From an uncultured Dorea sp. (GTDB taxonomy: Bacteria > Bacillota > Clostridia > Lachnospirales > Lachnospiraceae): a stretch of 64,000 bases of DNA. Below the pieces are notes generated by a model. The model was not told the DNA's origin and made no database searches. It was given only the letters and a program-made list of their open reading frames with translations. The stretch lies in the NCBI GenBank assembly GCA_910578455.1, contig CAJTQA010000010.1:16196-80195 (forward strand). The letters run 5' to 3'. Of this stretch, positions 16,905 through 25,696 are shown one piece after another. Positions within the stretch are counted from its first letter, which is position 1. The number at the start of each line of letters is the position of its first letter. Made by a program: the position numbers and the translations under genes.

Positions 16905-18146
16905 ATGAAGAGACGAGTAGCAGTAACCGGACTTGGAGCCGTAACGCCGATCGGGAATACGGTGCCGGAATTCTGGGAAGGAATCAAGGAAGGAAAAGTA
17001 GGAATTGGGGAGATTACCAGGTTCGACACATCGGACTATAAAGTAAAGCTGGCAGCAGAGGTGAAAGGATTTAACGCAAAAGAGCACATGGACGTTAAGG
17101 CGGCAAAGCGTATGGAGCCCTTTTCACAGTATGCGGTAGCGGCGGCTAAGGAAGCATTTCAGGATGCAGGGCTTGACATGGAGAAGGAGGACGCTTACCG
17201 GGCAGGCGTTATCGTCGGCTCGGGAATCGGCAGCCTTGAGACTGTGGAAAGGGAGTATACGAAGATTCAGACGAAGGGGCCGGGGAAAGTGCACCCGCTC
17301 ATGGTTCCGCTGATGATCTCCAATATGGCGGCGGGCAATATCTCGATCCAGCTTGGCCTCAAAGGGAAATGCACAAATGTGGTGACGGCATGTGCGTCAG
17401 GAACGAACTCCATCGGGGATGCATTCCGCGCCATTCAGTATGGCGATGCGGACGTTATGCTTGCCGGGGGATGCGAGAGCTGTATCTGCCCTACAGGAGT
17501 CGCGGGCTTTACCGGGCTTACCGCGCTTTCAACGTCGGAGGATCCTATGCGCGCGTCAATTCCTTTTGACCGGGAGCGGAATGGATTCGTGCTGGGCGAG
17601 GGTGCAGGCGTGGTAGTCTTAGAAGAGCTGGAACATGCAAAGGCAAGAGGCGCAAAAATCTATGCGGAGCTTATAGGCTACGGCGCGACAGGAGACGCGT
17701 ATCATATCACGTCCCCGGCAGAGGACGGCGCAGGCGCGGCCATGGCCATGAAACTTGCCATGGAAGAGGGCGGCGTATCGCCGGAGCAGGTAGATTATAT
17801 CAACGCCCACGGAACAAGCACCCATCACAATGACCTTTTTGAGACACGCGCCATCCACATGGCATTCGGGGATGCGGCAGAGAATGTCATGATCAACTCT
17901 ACAAAATCTATGATCGGGCATCTCTTGGGAGCGGCCGGAGGAGTAGAGTTTATCGTGTGCGCGAAATCTATTCAGGAAGGCTTTGTCCATCAGACAGTGG
18001 GCAGTAAAGAAGCCGACCCGGAGGAATGTGACCTTAACTATATGTTCCATAAGCCGGCAGAGAAGGAAATCCGGTACTGCCTGACCAATTCTCTTGGGTT
18101 CGGCGGACACAACGCAACGCTGCTCTTAAAGAAATATGAAGGGTAG
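16905..18146 (+). CDS. fabF: Beta-ketoacyl-ACP synthase II
   Basis: A 413-residue KAS II starting MKRRVAVTGLGAVTPIG. The Cys-His-His triad is visible: Cys in VTACASGTNSIGDA (about residue 163), His in NAHGTSTHHND (about 304) and His in KSMIGHLLGAAG (about 341). It elongates acyl-ACP with malonyl-ACP. Good Shine-Dalgarno (AGGAGG, eight bases upstream). Expected length. It is the only elongating condensing enzyme in the operon, so it presumably handles all chain lengths. Confidence 0.95.
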   Translation: MKRRVAVTGLGAVTPIGNTVPEFWEGIKEGKVGIGEITRFDTSDYKVKLAAEVKGFNAKEHMDVKAAKRMEPFSQYAVAAAKEAFQDAGLDMEKEDAYRAGVIVGSGIGSLETVEREYTKIQTKGPGKVHPLMVPLMISNMAAGNISIQLGLKGKCTNVVTACASGTNSIGDAFRAIQYGDADVMLAGGCESCICPTGVAGFTGLTALSTSEDPMRASIPFDRERNGFVLGEGAGVVVLEELEHAKARGAKIYAELIGYGATGDAYHITSPAEDGAGAAMAMKLAMEEGGVSPEQVDYINAHGTSTHHNDLFETRAIHMAFGDAAENVMINSTKSMIGHLLGAAGGVEFIVCAKSIQEGFVHQTVGSKEADPEECDLNYMFHKPAEKEIRYCLTNSLGFGGHNATLLLKKYEG

Positions 18147-18171
18147 TCAGAGGAGACAAGGAGATTGGAAG

Positions 18172-18645
18172 ATGGAATTTGATAATCTTATAAAAATAAT
18201 TGAAACAGTATCAAAGTCGGAGCTTACGACATTCCAGTATGAAGAAAAAGGAATGAAATTAAAGCTTAGCAAAGAAAAAGGGCAGATTCAGATCGCGGAA
18301 TCCGTATCTTTGGCAGGAGTGCAGGCAGCGCAGGTATCTCCGGCAGCGCCTCTGGCGGGAAATGACGGCAGCTTATCAGGTGAAGAAACGTCTTTGGCAG
18401 AAACAGAAGGTACGAAAACAGTGAAGTCTCCTTTGGTCGGAACTTTTTATGCAGCGCCGTCCGAGACGGCAGATCCTTTTGTATCTGTAGGAGATACAGT
18501 AAAGAAGGGGCAGACGCTTGCCATTGTGGAGGCGATGAAACTCATGAATGAGATTGAGAGTGATTTTGACGGCATAGTTGAAGAAATATTGGTAGAGAAC
18601 GGGCAGCCGGTGGAATACAACCAGCCGTTGTTCCGTTTGAAATAG
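18172..18645 (+). CDS. accB: Acetyl-CoA carboxylase biotin carboxyl carrier protein
   Basis: A 157-residue BCCP. It has an N-terminal helix (MEFDNLIKIIETVSKSEL), an Ala/Pro/Ser-rich flexible linker (about residues 45-80) and a C-terminal biotinyl domain with the biotinylated lysine in VEAMKLMNEIE (about residue 123). The start is ATG 18172, with AGGAG nine bases upstream; an earlier ATG at 18136 lies inside fabF and lacks family similarity. It carries carboxybiotin between AccC and the AccDA transferase encoded downstream. Confidence 0.94.
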   Translation: MEFDNLIKIIETVSKSELTTFQYEEKGMKLKLSKEKGQIQIAESVSLAGVQAAQVSPAAPLAGNDGSLSGEETSLAETEGTKTVKSPLVGTFYAAPSETADPFVSVGDTVKKGQTLAIVEAMKLMNEIESDFDGIVEEILVENGQPVEYNQPLFRLK

Positions 18646-18666
18646 GAAAAGGACAGGATTTTGGAT

Positions 18667-19095
18667 ATGAAACATTTGGGAATTAATGAAATTAAAGAGA
18701 TTATTCCTCACAGGCACCCGTTTCTTCTGCTTGATTATATTGAGGACTATGAGCCGGGCCAGTATGCAGTAGGGTATAAATGCGTGACATACCGGGAGGA
18801 CTTTTTTAACGGGCATTTCCCGGGGGAGCCGGTGATGCCGGGCGTACTGACGGTAGAGGCTTTGGCGCAGGCAGGGGCAGTGGCAATATTGAGCAGGGAA
18901 GAGAACCGGGGGAAAACAGCCTATTTCGGAGGCATTAATAAATGCAAATTTAAAGGGAAGGTCGTTCCTGGCGACAAGCTGCGCCTGGAGACAAGGATTA
19001 TCCGGGAGAAAGGGCCTGTTGGGATCGGGGAGGCAGTTGCCTCCGTGGACGGAAAAGTAGTTGTCGCAGCAGAGCTTACATTTATGATTGGATAG
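18667..19095 (+). CDS. fabZ: 3-hydroxyacyl-ACP dehydratase
   Basis: A 142-residue hot-dog fold protein starting MKHLGINEIKEIIPHRHPFLLLD. The catalytic His is in PHRHPFLL and the acidic residue in PGEPVMPGVLTVEALAQ. It dehydrates 3-hydroxyacyl-ACP. TTG 18661 is in frame, but ATG 18667 has better spacing to AGGA. It is the only dehydratase in the cluster. No FabM- or FabA-like isomerase is nearby, so how unsaturated chains are made is not visible here. Confidence 0.93.
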   Translation: MKHLGINEIKEIIPHRHPFLLLDYIEDYEPGQYAVGYKCVTYREDFFNGHFPGEPVMPGVLTVEALAQAGAVAILSREENRGKTAYFGGINKCKFKGKVVPGDKLRLETRIIREKGPVGIGEAVASVDGKVVVAAELTFMIG

Positions 19096-19104
19096 GGGAT
19101 GGCT

Positions 19105-20442
19105 ATGATTAAGAAGATATTGATTGCCAACCGGGGAGAGATTGCAGTACGCATCATCCGGGCATGCCGGGAGATGGGGATTGAGACGGTTGCAGTATAT
19201 TCGGAGGCAGACAGGGATGCGCTCCATACAAAGCTTGCGGACGAGGCGGTATGTATCGGCCCCGCAGCCTCATCGGAAAGCTACTTGAGCATGGACCGCA
19301 TTATCAGCGCAACCATTGTCACAGGTGCGGATGCCATTCATCCTGGTTTCGGATTCCTTTCGGAAAACAGCAGATTCGCCGAGCTGTGCGAGCAGTGCAG
19401 CATTACCTTTATCGGCCCTGGCTCGGACGTTATCGCCCGGCTGGGCAACAAGCAGGAGGCAAGAAATACAATGATTGCCGCGGGAGTTCCGGTGATTCCA
19501 GGCAGCACGGAACCCATCTACGACGCGCAGGCGGGAGCAAGAGCCGCAGAGGAAATCGGCTATCCCGTGATTGTAAAGGCGGCTCTCGGCGGCGGCGGAA
19601 AAGGGATGCGGGTGGCCAATACGCCGGAGGAGTTTGAGCAGAGCTTTCAGACGGCACAGAAGGAGACTCAGATGGCGTTTGGCGATAACATGATGTATAT
19701 CGAGCATTTCGTGCAGCATCCGAGGCACATTGAATTCCAGATTCTGGCGGATTCTTACGGAAATGTAATCCATCTTGGGGAGCGTGACTGCTCCATACAG
19801 CGCAACCACCAGAAAATGATCGAGGAATCCCCGTCCGCGGCTCTTAGCGATGAACTGCGGGAAAAGATGGGGGAGGCGGCAGTGAAGGCTGCGAAGGCTG
19901 CCGGATATGTCAACGCCGGAACGATAGAATTTTTGCTGGAGAAAAATAATAATTTTTACTTTATGGAGATGAACACGAGAATCCAGGTGGAGCATCCGGT
20001 GACCGAGTGGGTGACAGGGATTGACCTGGTAAAAGAGCAGATTCGGATTGCATCGGGAAAGAAACTTTCCTACAGGCAGGAGGATGTGCGCCTTTTAGGC
20101 CATGCTATCGAGTGCCGGATTAATGCGGAAAATCCTGAGAAAGGGTTCCGCCCGTCTCCGGGCACCATTACGGATATGTATCTTCCGGGAGGCAAGGGAA
20201 TACGGATCGACTCCGCAATCTACAGCGGCTACACGATTCCGCCGTACTATGATTCCATGGTGGCAAAGCTTATCGTATGGGCAAAAAACCGGAAAGAGGC
20301 GATCGCAAAAATGCAGAGCGCCCTTGGCGAGGTCATCATCGAGGGGATTGACACGAATGTGGATTACCAGTATGAGATTGTGCACCATCCGGATTATCTT
20401 GCCGGAAATATTGACATAGAGTTTATCGAAAACATGGAATAA
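19105..20442 (+). CDS. accC: Acetyl-CoA carboxylase, biotin carboxylase subunit
   Basis: A 445-residue ATP-grasp enzyme starting MIKKILIANRGEIAVRIIRAC. It has the ATP-binding glycine loop (AALGGGGKGMR, about residues 159-169), HIEFQILAD, GERDCSIQRNHQK and the active-site EMNTRIQVEHPVTE. It carboxylates the biotin of AccB using ATP and bicarbonate. ATG 19099 is also in frame, but AGGGG abuts it directly; ATG 19105 has proper spacing. Overlap-free gap of nine bases after fabZ. Confidence 0.95.
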   Translation: MIKKILIANRGEIAVRIIRACREMGIETVAVYSEADRDALHTKLADEAVCIGPAASSESYLSMDRIISATIVTGADAIHPGFGFLSENSRFAELCEQCSITFIGPGSDVIARLGNKQEARNTMIAAGVPVIPGSTEPIYDAQAGARAAEEIGYPVIVKAALGGGGKGMRVANTPEEFEQSFQTAQKETQMAFGDNMMYIEHFVQHPRHIEFQILADSYGNVIHLGERDCSIQRNHQKMIEESPSAALSDELREKMGEAAVKAAKAAGYVNAGTIEFLLEKNNNFYFMEMNTRIQVEHPVTEWVTGIDLVKEQIRIASGKKLSYRQEDVRLLGHAIECRINAENPEKGFRPSPGTITDMYLPGGKGIRIDSAIYSGYTIPPYYDSMVAKLIVWAKNRKEAIAKMQSALGEVIIEGIDTNVDYQYEIVHHPDYLAGNIDIEFIENME

Positions 20443-20460
20443 CCAAAAGGGTGAAAATAT

Positions 20461-22200
20461 ATGAAGCTGGATAATATGTTCAAGAAAACAAGATATACCC
20501 CGCTTAAGCGGAGCGAGCGGAAAGCAGACACAGCCCGCCCGGAAGTTCCGGAAGGACTCCTCAAAAAGTGCAACAAGTGCGGGGCGGCAATTATCGCGGA
20601 AGACGTGAAAAGAGACGCATATATCTGCCCGAAGTGCGGAGGCTACTTCAGGATGCATGCATACCGCAGGATTGAGTTTGTGGCGGACGAGGGAACTTTT
20701 GAGGAGTGGGACCGGGAGCTGCCGGTCAGGAATCCCCTGGAATATAAAGGGTATATTGAAAAGGTGGAAGGGCTGAGAGAAAAAACCGGGCTTGATGAGG
20801 CGGTTATTACCGGAAAGGTAAAAATCGGCGGCACAGATACGGTAATCGGGGTCTGTGACGGAAGGTTCATGATGGCGAGCATGGGAGAGGCGGTAGGTGA
20901 AAAGATTGCCAGGGCGGTAGAGCGGGCAACGGAGGAGAAACTGCCGGTAGTCATATTTTCATGCTCCGGGGGAGCCAGGATGCAGGAGGGAATCGTCTCC
21001 CTTATGCAGATGGCAAAGACTTCGGCGGCTCTTAAGCGTCACAGCGATGCAGGGTTTCTCTATATCAGCGTGCTCACCGATCCTACGACAGGAGGAGTGA
21101 CGGCAAGTTTTGCCATGCTGGGGGATATTATCCTGGCAGAACCAAAAGCCCTTATCGGGTTTGCGGGGCCAAGGGTCATAGAGCAGACAATAGGGCAGAA
21201 ACTTCCCAAAGGCTTTCAGCGTTCGGAGTTTCTTTTGGAGCATGGATTTATCGACGGTATCATCGAAAGGTGCGCGATGAAGGAAACCCTGGCGGAGATT
21301 TTAAGGTTTCATGCAGGAACATCCCTGTCTGAGGGAAATGATGAAAGGGGCATTAGGATGCCTGGAATAGACAGGGATGGATCTGACGGGCAAGAGGGCG
21401 CAGATGGAAATGCCCCGGACATATCTGACTGGGAGCGGGTGCAGCGCTCGCGTATGCAGGAGCGTCCGGTGGGAAGCGATTACATTGAGCGGCTGTTTAC
21501 GGATTTTATAGAATTCCACGGAGACAGGCTGTTCGGGGATGACCATGCGGTCATTGGAGGCATCGCCAGGTTTTACGGCATGCCTGTGACGGTAATCGCC
21601 CAGGCAAAAGGAACGAACACGAAAGAGAACATCGACAGGAACTTTGGCATGCCGTCACCGGAAGGCTACCGGAAAGCGCTGCGGCTTATGAAACAGGCGG
21701 AAAAATTCCATCGTCCTGTTATCTGTTTCGTAGATACCCCAGGCGCGTTCTGCGGGCTGGAAGCAGAGGAGAGAGGGCAGGGAGAGGCAATTGCGAGAAA
21801 TATTTATGAGATGTCATCCCTGAAGGTTCCGGTGCTTTCCGTCATTATCGGAGAGGGCGGCAGCGGAGGCGCTCTTGCCATGGCGACTGCGGACGAGGTA
21901 TGGATGCTGGAAAATTCCGTATATTCTATCCTGTCGCCGGAGGGCTTTGCGAGCATACTCTGGAAAGACAGCAGTAAGGCAGAAGAGGCAGCAAAAGTCA
22001 TGCGGCTTACAGCAAAGGACTTATATGAGATGGGAATTGTAGAGAAGGTATTCTCGGAGCCTCAGGATTTTCGGACAGAGACGCTGGAGCCGGTAGCGTG
22101 TCCGATGGAGAGCGAGATAGGAAGATTCTTATCCGAGTATTGCCAGATGTCAGGCCAGGAGCTTGCGGAGCACAGATATAGGCGTTTCAGGAAAATGTAG
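20461..22200 (+). CDS. accDA: Acetyl-CoA carboxylase carboxyltransferase, fused beta-alpha (AccD-AccA)
   Basis: A single 579-residue ORF joins both transferase subunits. Residues 1-285 are AccD, with an N-terminal zinc ribbon (CNKC...CPKC, about residues 37-59) and SCSGGARMQEG. A glycine/aspartate-rich linker (about 285-320) follows. Residues about 320-579 are AccA, with FVDTPGAFCGLEAEERGQGEA and IGEGGSGGALAMATAD. It transfers the carboxyl group from AccB-biotin to acetyl-CoA. There is no stop or frameshift at the join, and the linker is in frame, so the fusion looks genuine. It is the last core fatty acid gene of the operon. Confidence 0.93.
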   Translation: MKLDNMFKKTRYTPLKRSERKADTARPEVPEGLLKKCNKCGAAIIAEDVKRDAYICPKCGGYFRMHAYRRIEFVADEGTFEEWDRELPVRNPLEYKGYIEKVEGLREKTGLDEAVITGKVKIGGTDTVIGVCDGRFMMASMGEAVGEKIARAVERATEEKLPVVIFSCSGGARMQEGIVSLMQMAKTSAALKRHSDAGFLYISVLTDPTTGGVTASFAMLGDIILAEPKALIGFAGPRVIEQTIGQKLPKGFQRSEFLLEHGFIDGIIERCAMKETLAEILRFHAGTSLSEGNDERGIRMPGIDRDGSDGQEGADGNAPDISDWERVQRSRMQERPVGSDYIERLFTDFIEFHGDRLFGDDHAVIGGIARFYGMPVTVIAQAKGTNTKENIDRNFGMPSPEGYRKALRLMKQAEKFHRPVICFVDTPGAFCGLEAEERGQGEAIARNIYEMSSLKVPVLSVIIGEGGSGGALAMATADEVWMLENSVYSILSPEGFASILWKDSSKAEEAAKVMRLTAKDLYEMGIVEKVFSEPQDFRTETLEPVACPMESEIGRFLSEYCQMSGQELAEHRYRRFRKM

Positions 22201-22243
22201 ATCAGCATTTCAGGCCGGGGAAAATGCGGCGGGAGAAAAGAAG

Positions 22244-23311
22244 ATGGAAGGATTAAGAATAGGAAATAAAAAGACGCGGTTTCCTGTTATTCAGGGCGGC
22301 ATGGGGATTGGAATAAGCCTTGGCCGCCTGGCGGGAACGGTTGCGAAAGAGGGCGGCGCGGGGGTAATCTCAGCCGCCCAGATTGGTTTTCAGGAGCCTG
22401 ATTTTGAGGAGAATACGAAGGAGGCTAACCTGAGGGCGATCAGGAAAGAATATGAGAAGGCGAGGAAAATTTCACCGGACGGGCTTATCGGCTTTAATCT
22501 GATGGTTGCTATGCGTCATTATGAAGAATACGCGCGCGCGGCAGCAGAAACGGGGGCAGATTTTATTGTGTCCGGGGCAGGCCTTCCGACTGACCTTCCG
22601 GAAATTGTTAAAGGCTATGATGTAAAGCTGGCGCCGATTGTCTCTACGGAAAAGTCGGCCAAGGTAATCTTGAAATATTGGGATAAAAAGCATGGCAGGA
22701 TTCCGGACTTTCTGGTCATTGAAGGGCCGGGGGCGGGCGGACATCTTGGGTTTGACGTGGAAAGCTTAAAAAAATATGAAATATCCTCTGTATACGCAGA
22801 AGAAGTAAAGCGCATCCTTGATATTGTGAAAGAATATGAGGAAAAATACGGGCAGAAGATTCCGACGGCGCTAGGCGGCGGCATTGATTCGCCGGATGCG
22901 GTAAGAGCCGCGCTCTCGCTGGGGGCGGATGCAGTTCAGGCCGCGACCTGTTTTGTGACGACAGAAGAATGCGATGCGGACATCCGCTATAAACAGGCTT
23001 ACATTGATGCGGGAAAAGAGGATATCGTTATCGTAAAAAGCCCTGTGGGCATGCCGGGGCGCGCCATCAAAAACAAGATGATGGAGAGGGTTATGTGCGG
23101 CGGAAAGATACCCCACAGCCCATGCCATAGATGCCTGAGCAGATGCAATCCCGCGGAGATACCCTATTGCATCACGGATGCGCTGATCCATGCGGCAAAG
23201 GGGGAGACGGAGGATGCCCTTTTGTTCTGCGGGGCGGGCGCATATCGGGCGGAGCGCATAAAAACCGTGAGAGAAGTTATAAATGAGCTGTTCCTGTCGG
23301 ATAATGGGTAA
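22244..23311 (+). CDS. Nitronate monooxygenase/FabK-like flavoprotein
   Basis: A 355-residue TIM-barrel FMN protein. It has the PVIQGGMGIGISLGRLAG opening, the GPGAGGHLGF loop and ALGGGIDSPDAVRAALSLGADAVQ, so it belongs to the 2-nitropropane dioxygenase/FabK superfamily. It is longer than FabK and has a C-terminal cysteine cluster (SPCHRCLSRCN, then PYCITD, about residues 290-312) not seen in the FabK upstream. ATG 22244 follows GGGAG. Its place at the end of the fab operon suggests a lipid-related reduction or detoxification role; the substrate is unknown. Confidence 0.8.
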   Translation: MEGLRIGNKKTRFPVIQGGMGIGISLGRLAGTVAKEGGAGVISAAQIGFQEPDFEENTKEANLRAIRKEYEKARKISPDGLIGFNLMVAMRHYEEYARAAAETGADFIVSGAGLPTDLPEIVKGYDVKLAPIVSTEKSAKVILKYWDKKHGRIPDFLVIEGPGAGGHLGFDVESLKKYEISSVYAEEVKRILDIVKEYEEKYGQKIPTALGGGIDSPDAVRAALSLGADAVQAATCFVTTEECDADIRYKQAYIDAGKEDIVIVKSPVGMPGRAIKNKMMERVMCGGKIPHSPCHRCLSRCNPAEIPYCITDALIHAAKGETEDALLFCGAGAYRAERIKTVREVINELFLSDNG

Positions 23312-23405
23312 ATTTGCTATGTACTTTTTCGGGAAAAAAGACTATGATAGTGGTAAGGGAAACAGCAAAAGGTAATGTTTTGAAATAAAATGAAAGGACA
23401 GCGGC

Positions 23406-23855
23406 ATGGATAACGCGTATAAGAAGATTAATTTTATTCTGGTAAATCTGATTAATGAAATCTGGGATCTGGAAGGAAAGGCAATCATCACAGATGAGTT
23501 TAAGGATATTACGAATAATGATATGCATGTGATAGAGGCAATCGGGCTTGGCTCAGGACATAACATGTCATTTATAGCGAAGCGGCTGGGCATTACGGTT
23601 GGATCTCTGACCACTGCCATGAACAGCCTTGTCCGGAAAAAATACGCAGAACGTTACCGGAGCGAGGAAGACCGGAGGGTCGTGTATGTCAAGCTGACGG
23701 AAAAAGGAGAGCGGGCATACAATCATCATGCGGATTACCACCATAAGATGACAATGGCGATTAGGGAAAAGCTCGGCGAAGAGGAACTGCCGGTACTTTT
23801 TAAGATGCTGGACGCCCTGACAGAATTTTTTAAAGATTACAGCGAGCATGCCTGA
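23406..23855 (+). CDS. fabT: MarR-family regulator, FabT-like
   Basis: A 149-residue winged-helix regulator (MarR type) with a helix-turn-helix and wing at about residues 50-95 (MSFIAKRLGITVGSLTTAMN, then RSEEDRRVVYVKLTEKG). It lies at the end of the fatty acid cluster. The fabH promoter carries perfect ATTTTGAT-type inverted repeats of the kind bound by FabT in streptococci, where acyl-ACP acts as corepressor. The link is by context and motif, not shown. It has a separate leader of about 95 bases, in which I see no clear copy of the operator. Confidence 0.8.
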   Translation: MDNAYKKINFILVNLINEIWDLEGKAIITDEFKDITNNDMHVIEAIGLGSGHNMSFIAKRLGITVGSLTTAMNSLVRKKYAERYRSEEDRRVVYVKLTEKGERAYNHHADYHHKMTMAIREKLGEEELPVLFKMLDALTEFFKDYSEHA

Positions 23856-23920
23856 ATACAGGCAGCAGTCGGAAAGACAGCGTAAGGCAGATCAAGGTGA
23901 AAGACAGGAGGGTGATTGGC

Positions 23921-24646
23921 ATGTATGAACAGGAAGTCGGGAAACTGCAGGAAATCATTGATGACAGCAGGAGGATTGTGTTTTTTGGGGGAGCCGGGGT
24001 CTCCACAGAGAGCAATATTCCGGACTTTCGGAGTGCGGACGGGCTGTATCAGCAAAAGTATAAGTATTCCCCGGAGCAGATTGTCAGCCACACATTTTTT
24101 GTGCACAGGACGGACAGCTTTTATGAGTTCTATAAAGAAAAGATGATGTTCCTTGACGCAAAGCCCAATGCCGCGCATCTGAAACTTGCTGAACTTGAAG
24201 ACGCAGGGCAGCTTACTGCGGTAATCACACAGAACATAGACGGGCTCCATCAGGCGGCGGGAAGTAAGAACGTTCTGGAGCTGCACGGCAGCATCCACCG
24301 CAATTACTGCCAGAACTGCCGGAAATTTTACGACGCGGCGTATGTAAAAAGCAGCGAGGGAATTCCGAGATGCTCTTGCGGCGGTATGATAAAGCCGGAT
24401 GTGGTACTCTATGAGGAAGGACTGGATTCTGATGTTATCAACAGGAGCATCCGGGCAATCAGTGAGGCAGATACGCTTATCATAGGGGGAACATCGCTTG
24501 TAGTGTATCCTGCGGCGGGATTTATCGACTATTTCAGGGGAAAGCATCTTGTAGTGATCAATAAAAGCGCCACGGCAAGGGAAGTAGGCGCAGAACTTAC
24601 GATAGCCGCGCCAATCGGTGAGATCATGGGAAGGATAACGGTATGA
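23921..24646 (+). CDS. Sir2-type NAD-dependent protein deacylase
   Basis: A 241-residue sirtuin. Motifs are FFGGAGVSTESNIPDFRS (NAD binding), TQNIDGLHQAAG, catalytic His in ELHGS, a zinc-binding CXXC...CXC pair (CQNC and CSCGG, about residues 128-153), and IIGGTSLVVYPAA. It removes acyl groups from lysines with NAD+. ATG 23921 with GGAGGG upstream is preferred over 23897. Its last four bases overlap the next gene (ATGA). Macrodomain or lipoate partners of the SirTM type are not present. Confidence 0.92.
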   Translation: MYEQEVGKLQEIIDDSRRIVFFGGAGVSTESNIPDFRSADGLYQQKYKYSPEQIVSHTFFVHRTDSFYEFYKEKMMFLDAKPNAAHLKLAELEDAGQLTAVITQNIDGLHQAAGSKNVLELHGSIHRNYCQNCRKFYDAAYVKSSEGIPRCSCGGMIKPDVVLYEEGLDSDVINRSIRAISEADTLIIGGTSLVVYPAAGFIDYFRGKHLVVINKSATAREVGAELTIAAPIGEIMGRITV

Positions 24647-25602
24647 CGAAGGGAAAAAAGACGCTGAAAATCTATCACGGGATAATCCTGGCTTTGCTGA
24701 CTGCGGGAGAGATCTTTATCTTTAGCAGATATCTCGGAAACTGGTTCGGATTTTACGGAACGCTTATCAGCGAGCTTATACTTCTCCTGCTTGCGGTCGG
24801 CACGGTGGCGGCGGCAGGGGGGGACTTCCGGAAAGTATTTCCCGCACGGAAACCAAAGGCATGCCAAGTGTTCGGAACGCTTGTCATGTGGCTGGGAACG
24901 TTTTTTGTTACGATGGTTGTGACAATGGTTCTGATGCTCTTATTTCCGAGGGAGATGACCGAGGTGAGCCAGGGCATCAGTGAATCAATACTCAGCGTAC
25001 CGTTTTTTGCAGCATTTGTGATAGTCGTGATATCACCGGCAGTATGTGAGGAGGCAGTATTTCGGGGTGTTGTCTTCAACAGCCTTTTTAGAGCGCGGAG
25101 AAATAAGTGGGTTCCGATTGTTGTGACGGCGTTTGTATTCGGCGCGTTCCATGGCAGCATCTGGCGGTTTTTCCCGACTTTTTTCCTTGGGATTGCCATG
25201 GGCTACCTTCTGATGGAGACGGGGAATATCTTTTACAGTGTATTGTTCCATGGGGTCAATAATTTCGTGTCACTGTGCAGTTCTTACATTTTTCAGTTTT
25301 TTACAAAGTCATATGGAACGGAGGATCTGTCGGCAATCATCGAAGAGAGTAACAGTCTGCTTGAAATGCCGCTTTACACGGCGGGGCAGTATCTTGCGTT
25401 TTATGGGGGCAGCAGCATAGTGCTTTTATATATCGGAAACTACCTTATCCATAAGGGGCAGCCGGGATATAGAAATGGGCTGTTTCCAAGGGAAAAACAG
25501 CGGACACTGCTTGCAATAGTGGCTGGAGCGGTAAGCTGTGTTGTGGCAGGGATAATGCTTATGACAGCAGGGATAGCCCTAAATGGCATGGATTTCTTTT
25601 AG
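24643..25602 (+). CDS. CPBP-family intramembrane glutamic endopeptidase
   Basis: A 319-residue membrane protein with about eight helices and the three CPBP/Rce1 motifs: EEAVFRGVVFNSLF (Glu-Glu and Arg, about residue 137), FGAFHGS (His, about 166) and HGVNNF (about 205). Related proteins process membrane substrates or give bacteriocin immunity. It is translationally coupled to the sirtuin (ATGA overlap) and is followed by a two-component/ABC module of the peptide-resistance type, so an immunity role is possible but unproven. Confidence 0.85.
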   Translation: MTKGKKTLKIYHGIILALLTAGEIFIFSRYLGNWFGFYGTLISELILLLLAVGTVAAAGGDFRKVFPARKPKACQVFGTLVMWLGTFFVTMVVTMVLMLLFPREMTEVSQGISESILSVPFFAAFVIVVISPAVCEEAVFRGVVFNSLFRARRNKWVPIVVTAFVFGAFHGSIWRFFPTFFLGIAMGYLLMETGNIFYSVLFHGVNNFVSLCSSYIFQFFTKSYGTEDLSAIIEESNSLLEMPLYTAGQYLAFYGGSSIVLLYIGNYLIHKGQPGYRNGLFPREKQRTLLAIVAGAVSCVVAGIMLMTAGIALNGMDFF

Positions 25603-25696
25603 GGTGTGGCTGACTTTTTCAGCTGCTTGTGGCTGACGCCCAAAGATGCTGAGAAGCCGGCTGATGCCCGCACAAAAGCAGGAAGGGCGGAGAAGC

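Noticed and set aside
23312..23405. FabT-type operator before fabT itself
   Set aside because: The stretch TGTTTTGAAATAAAATG resembles half of the motif but lacks the TCAAA arm; not convincing.
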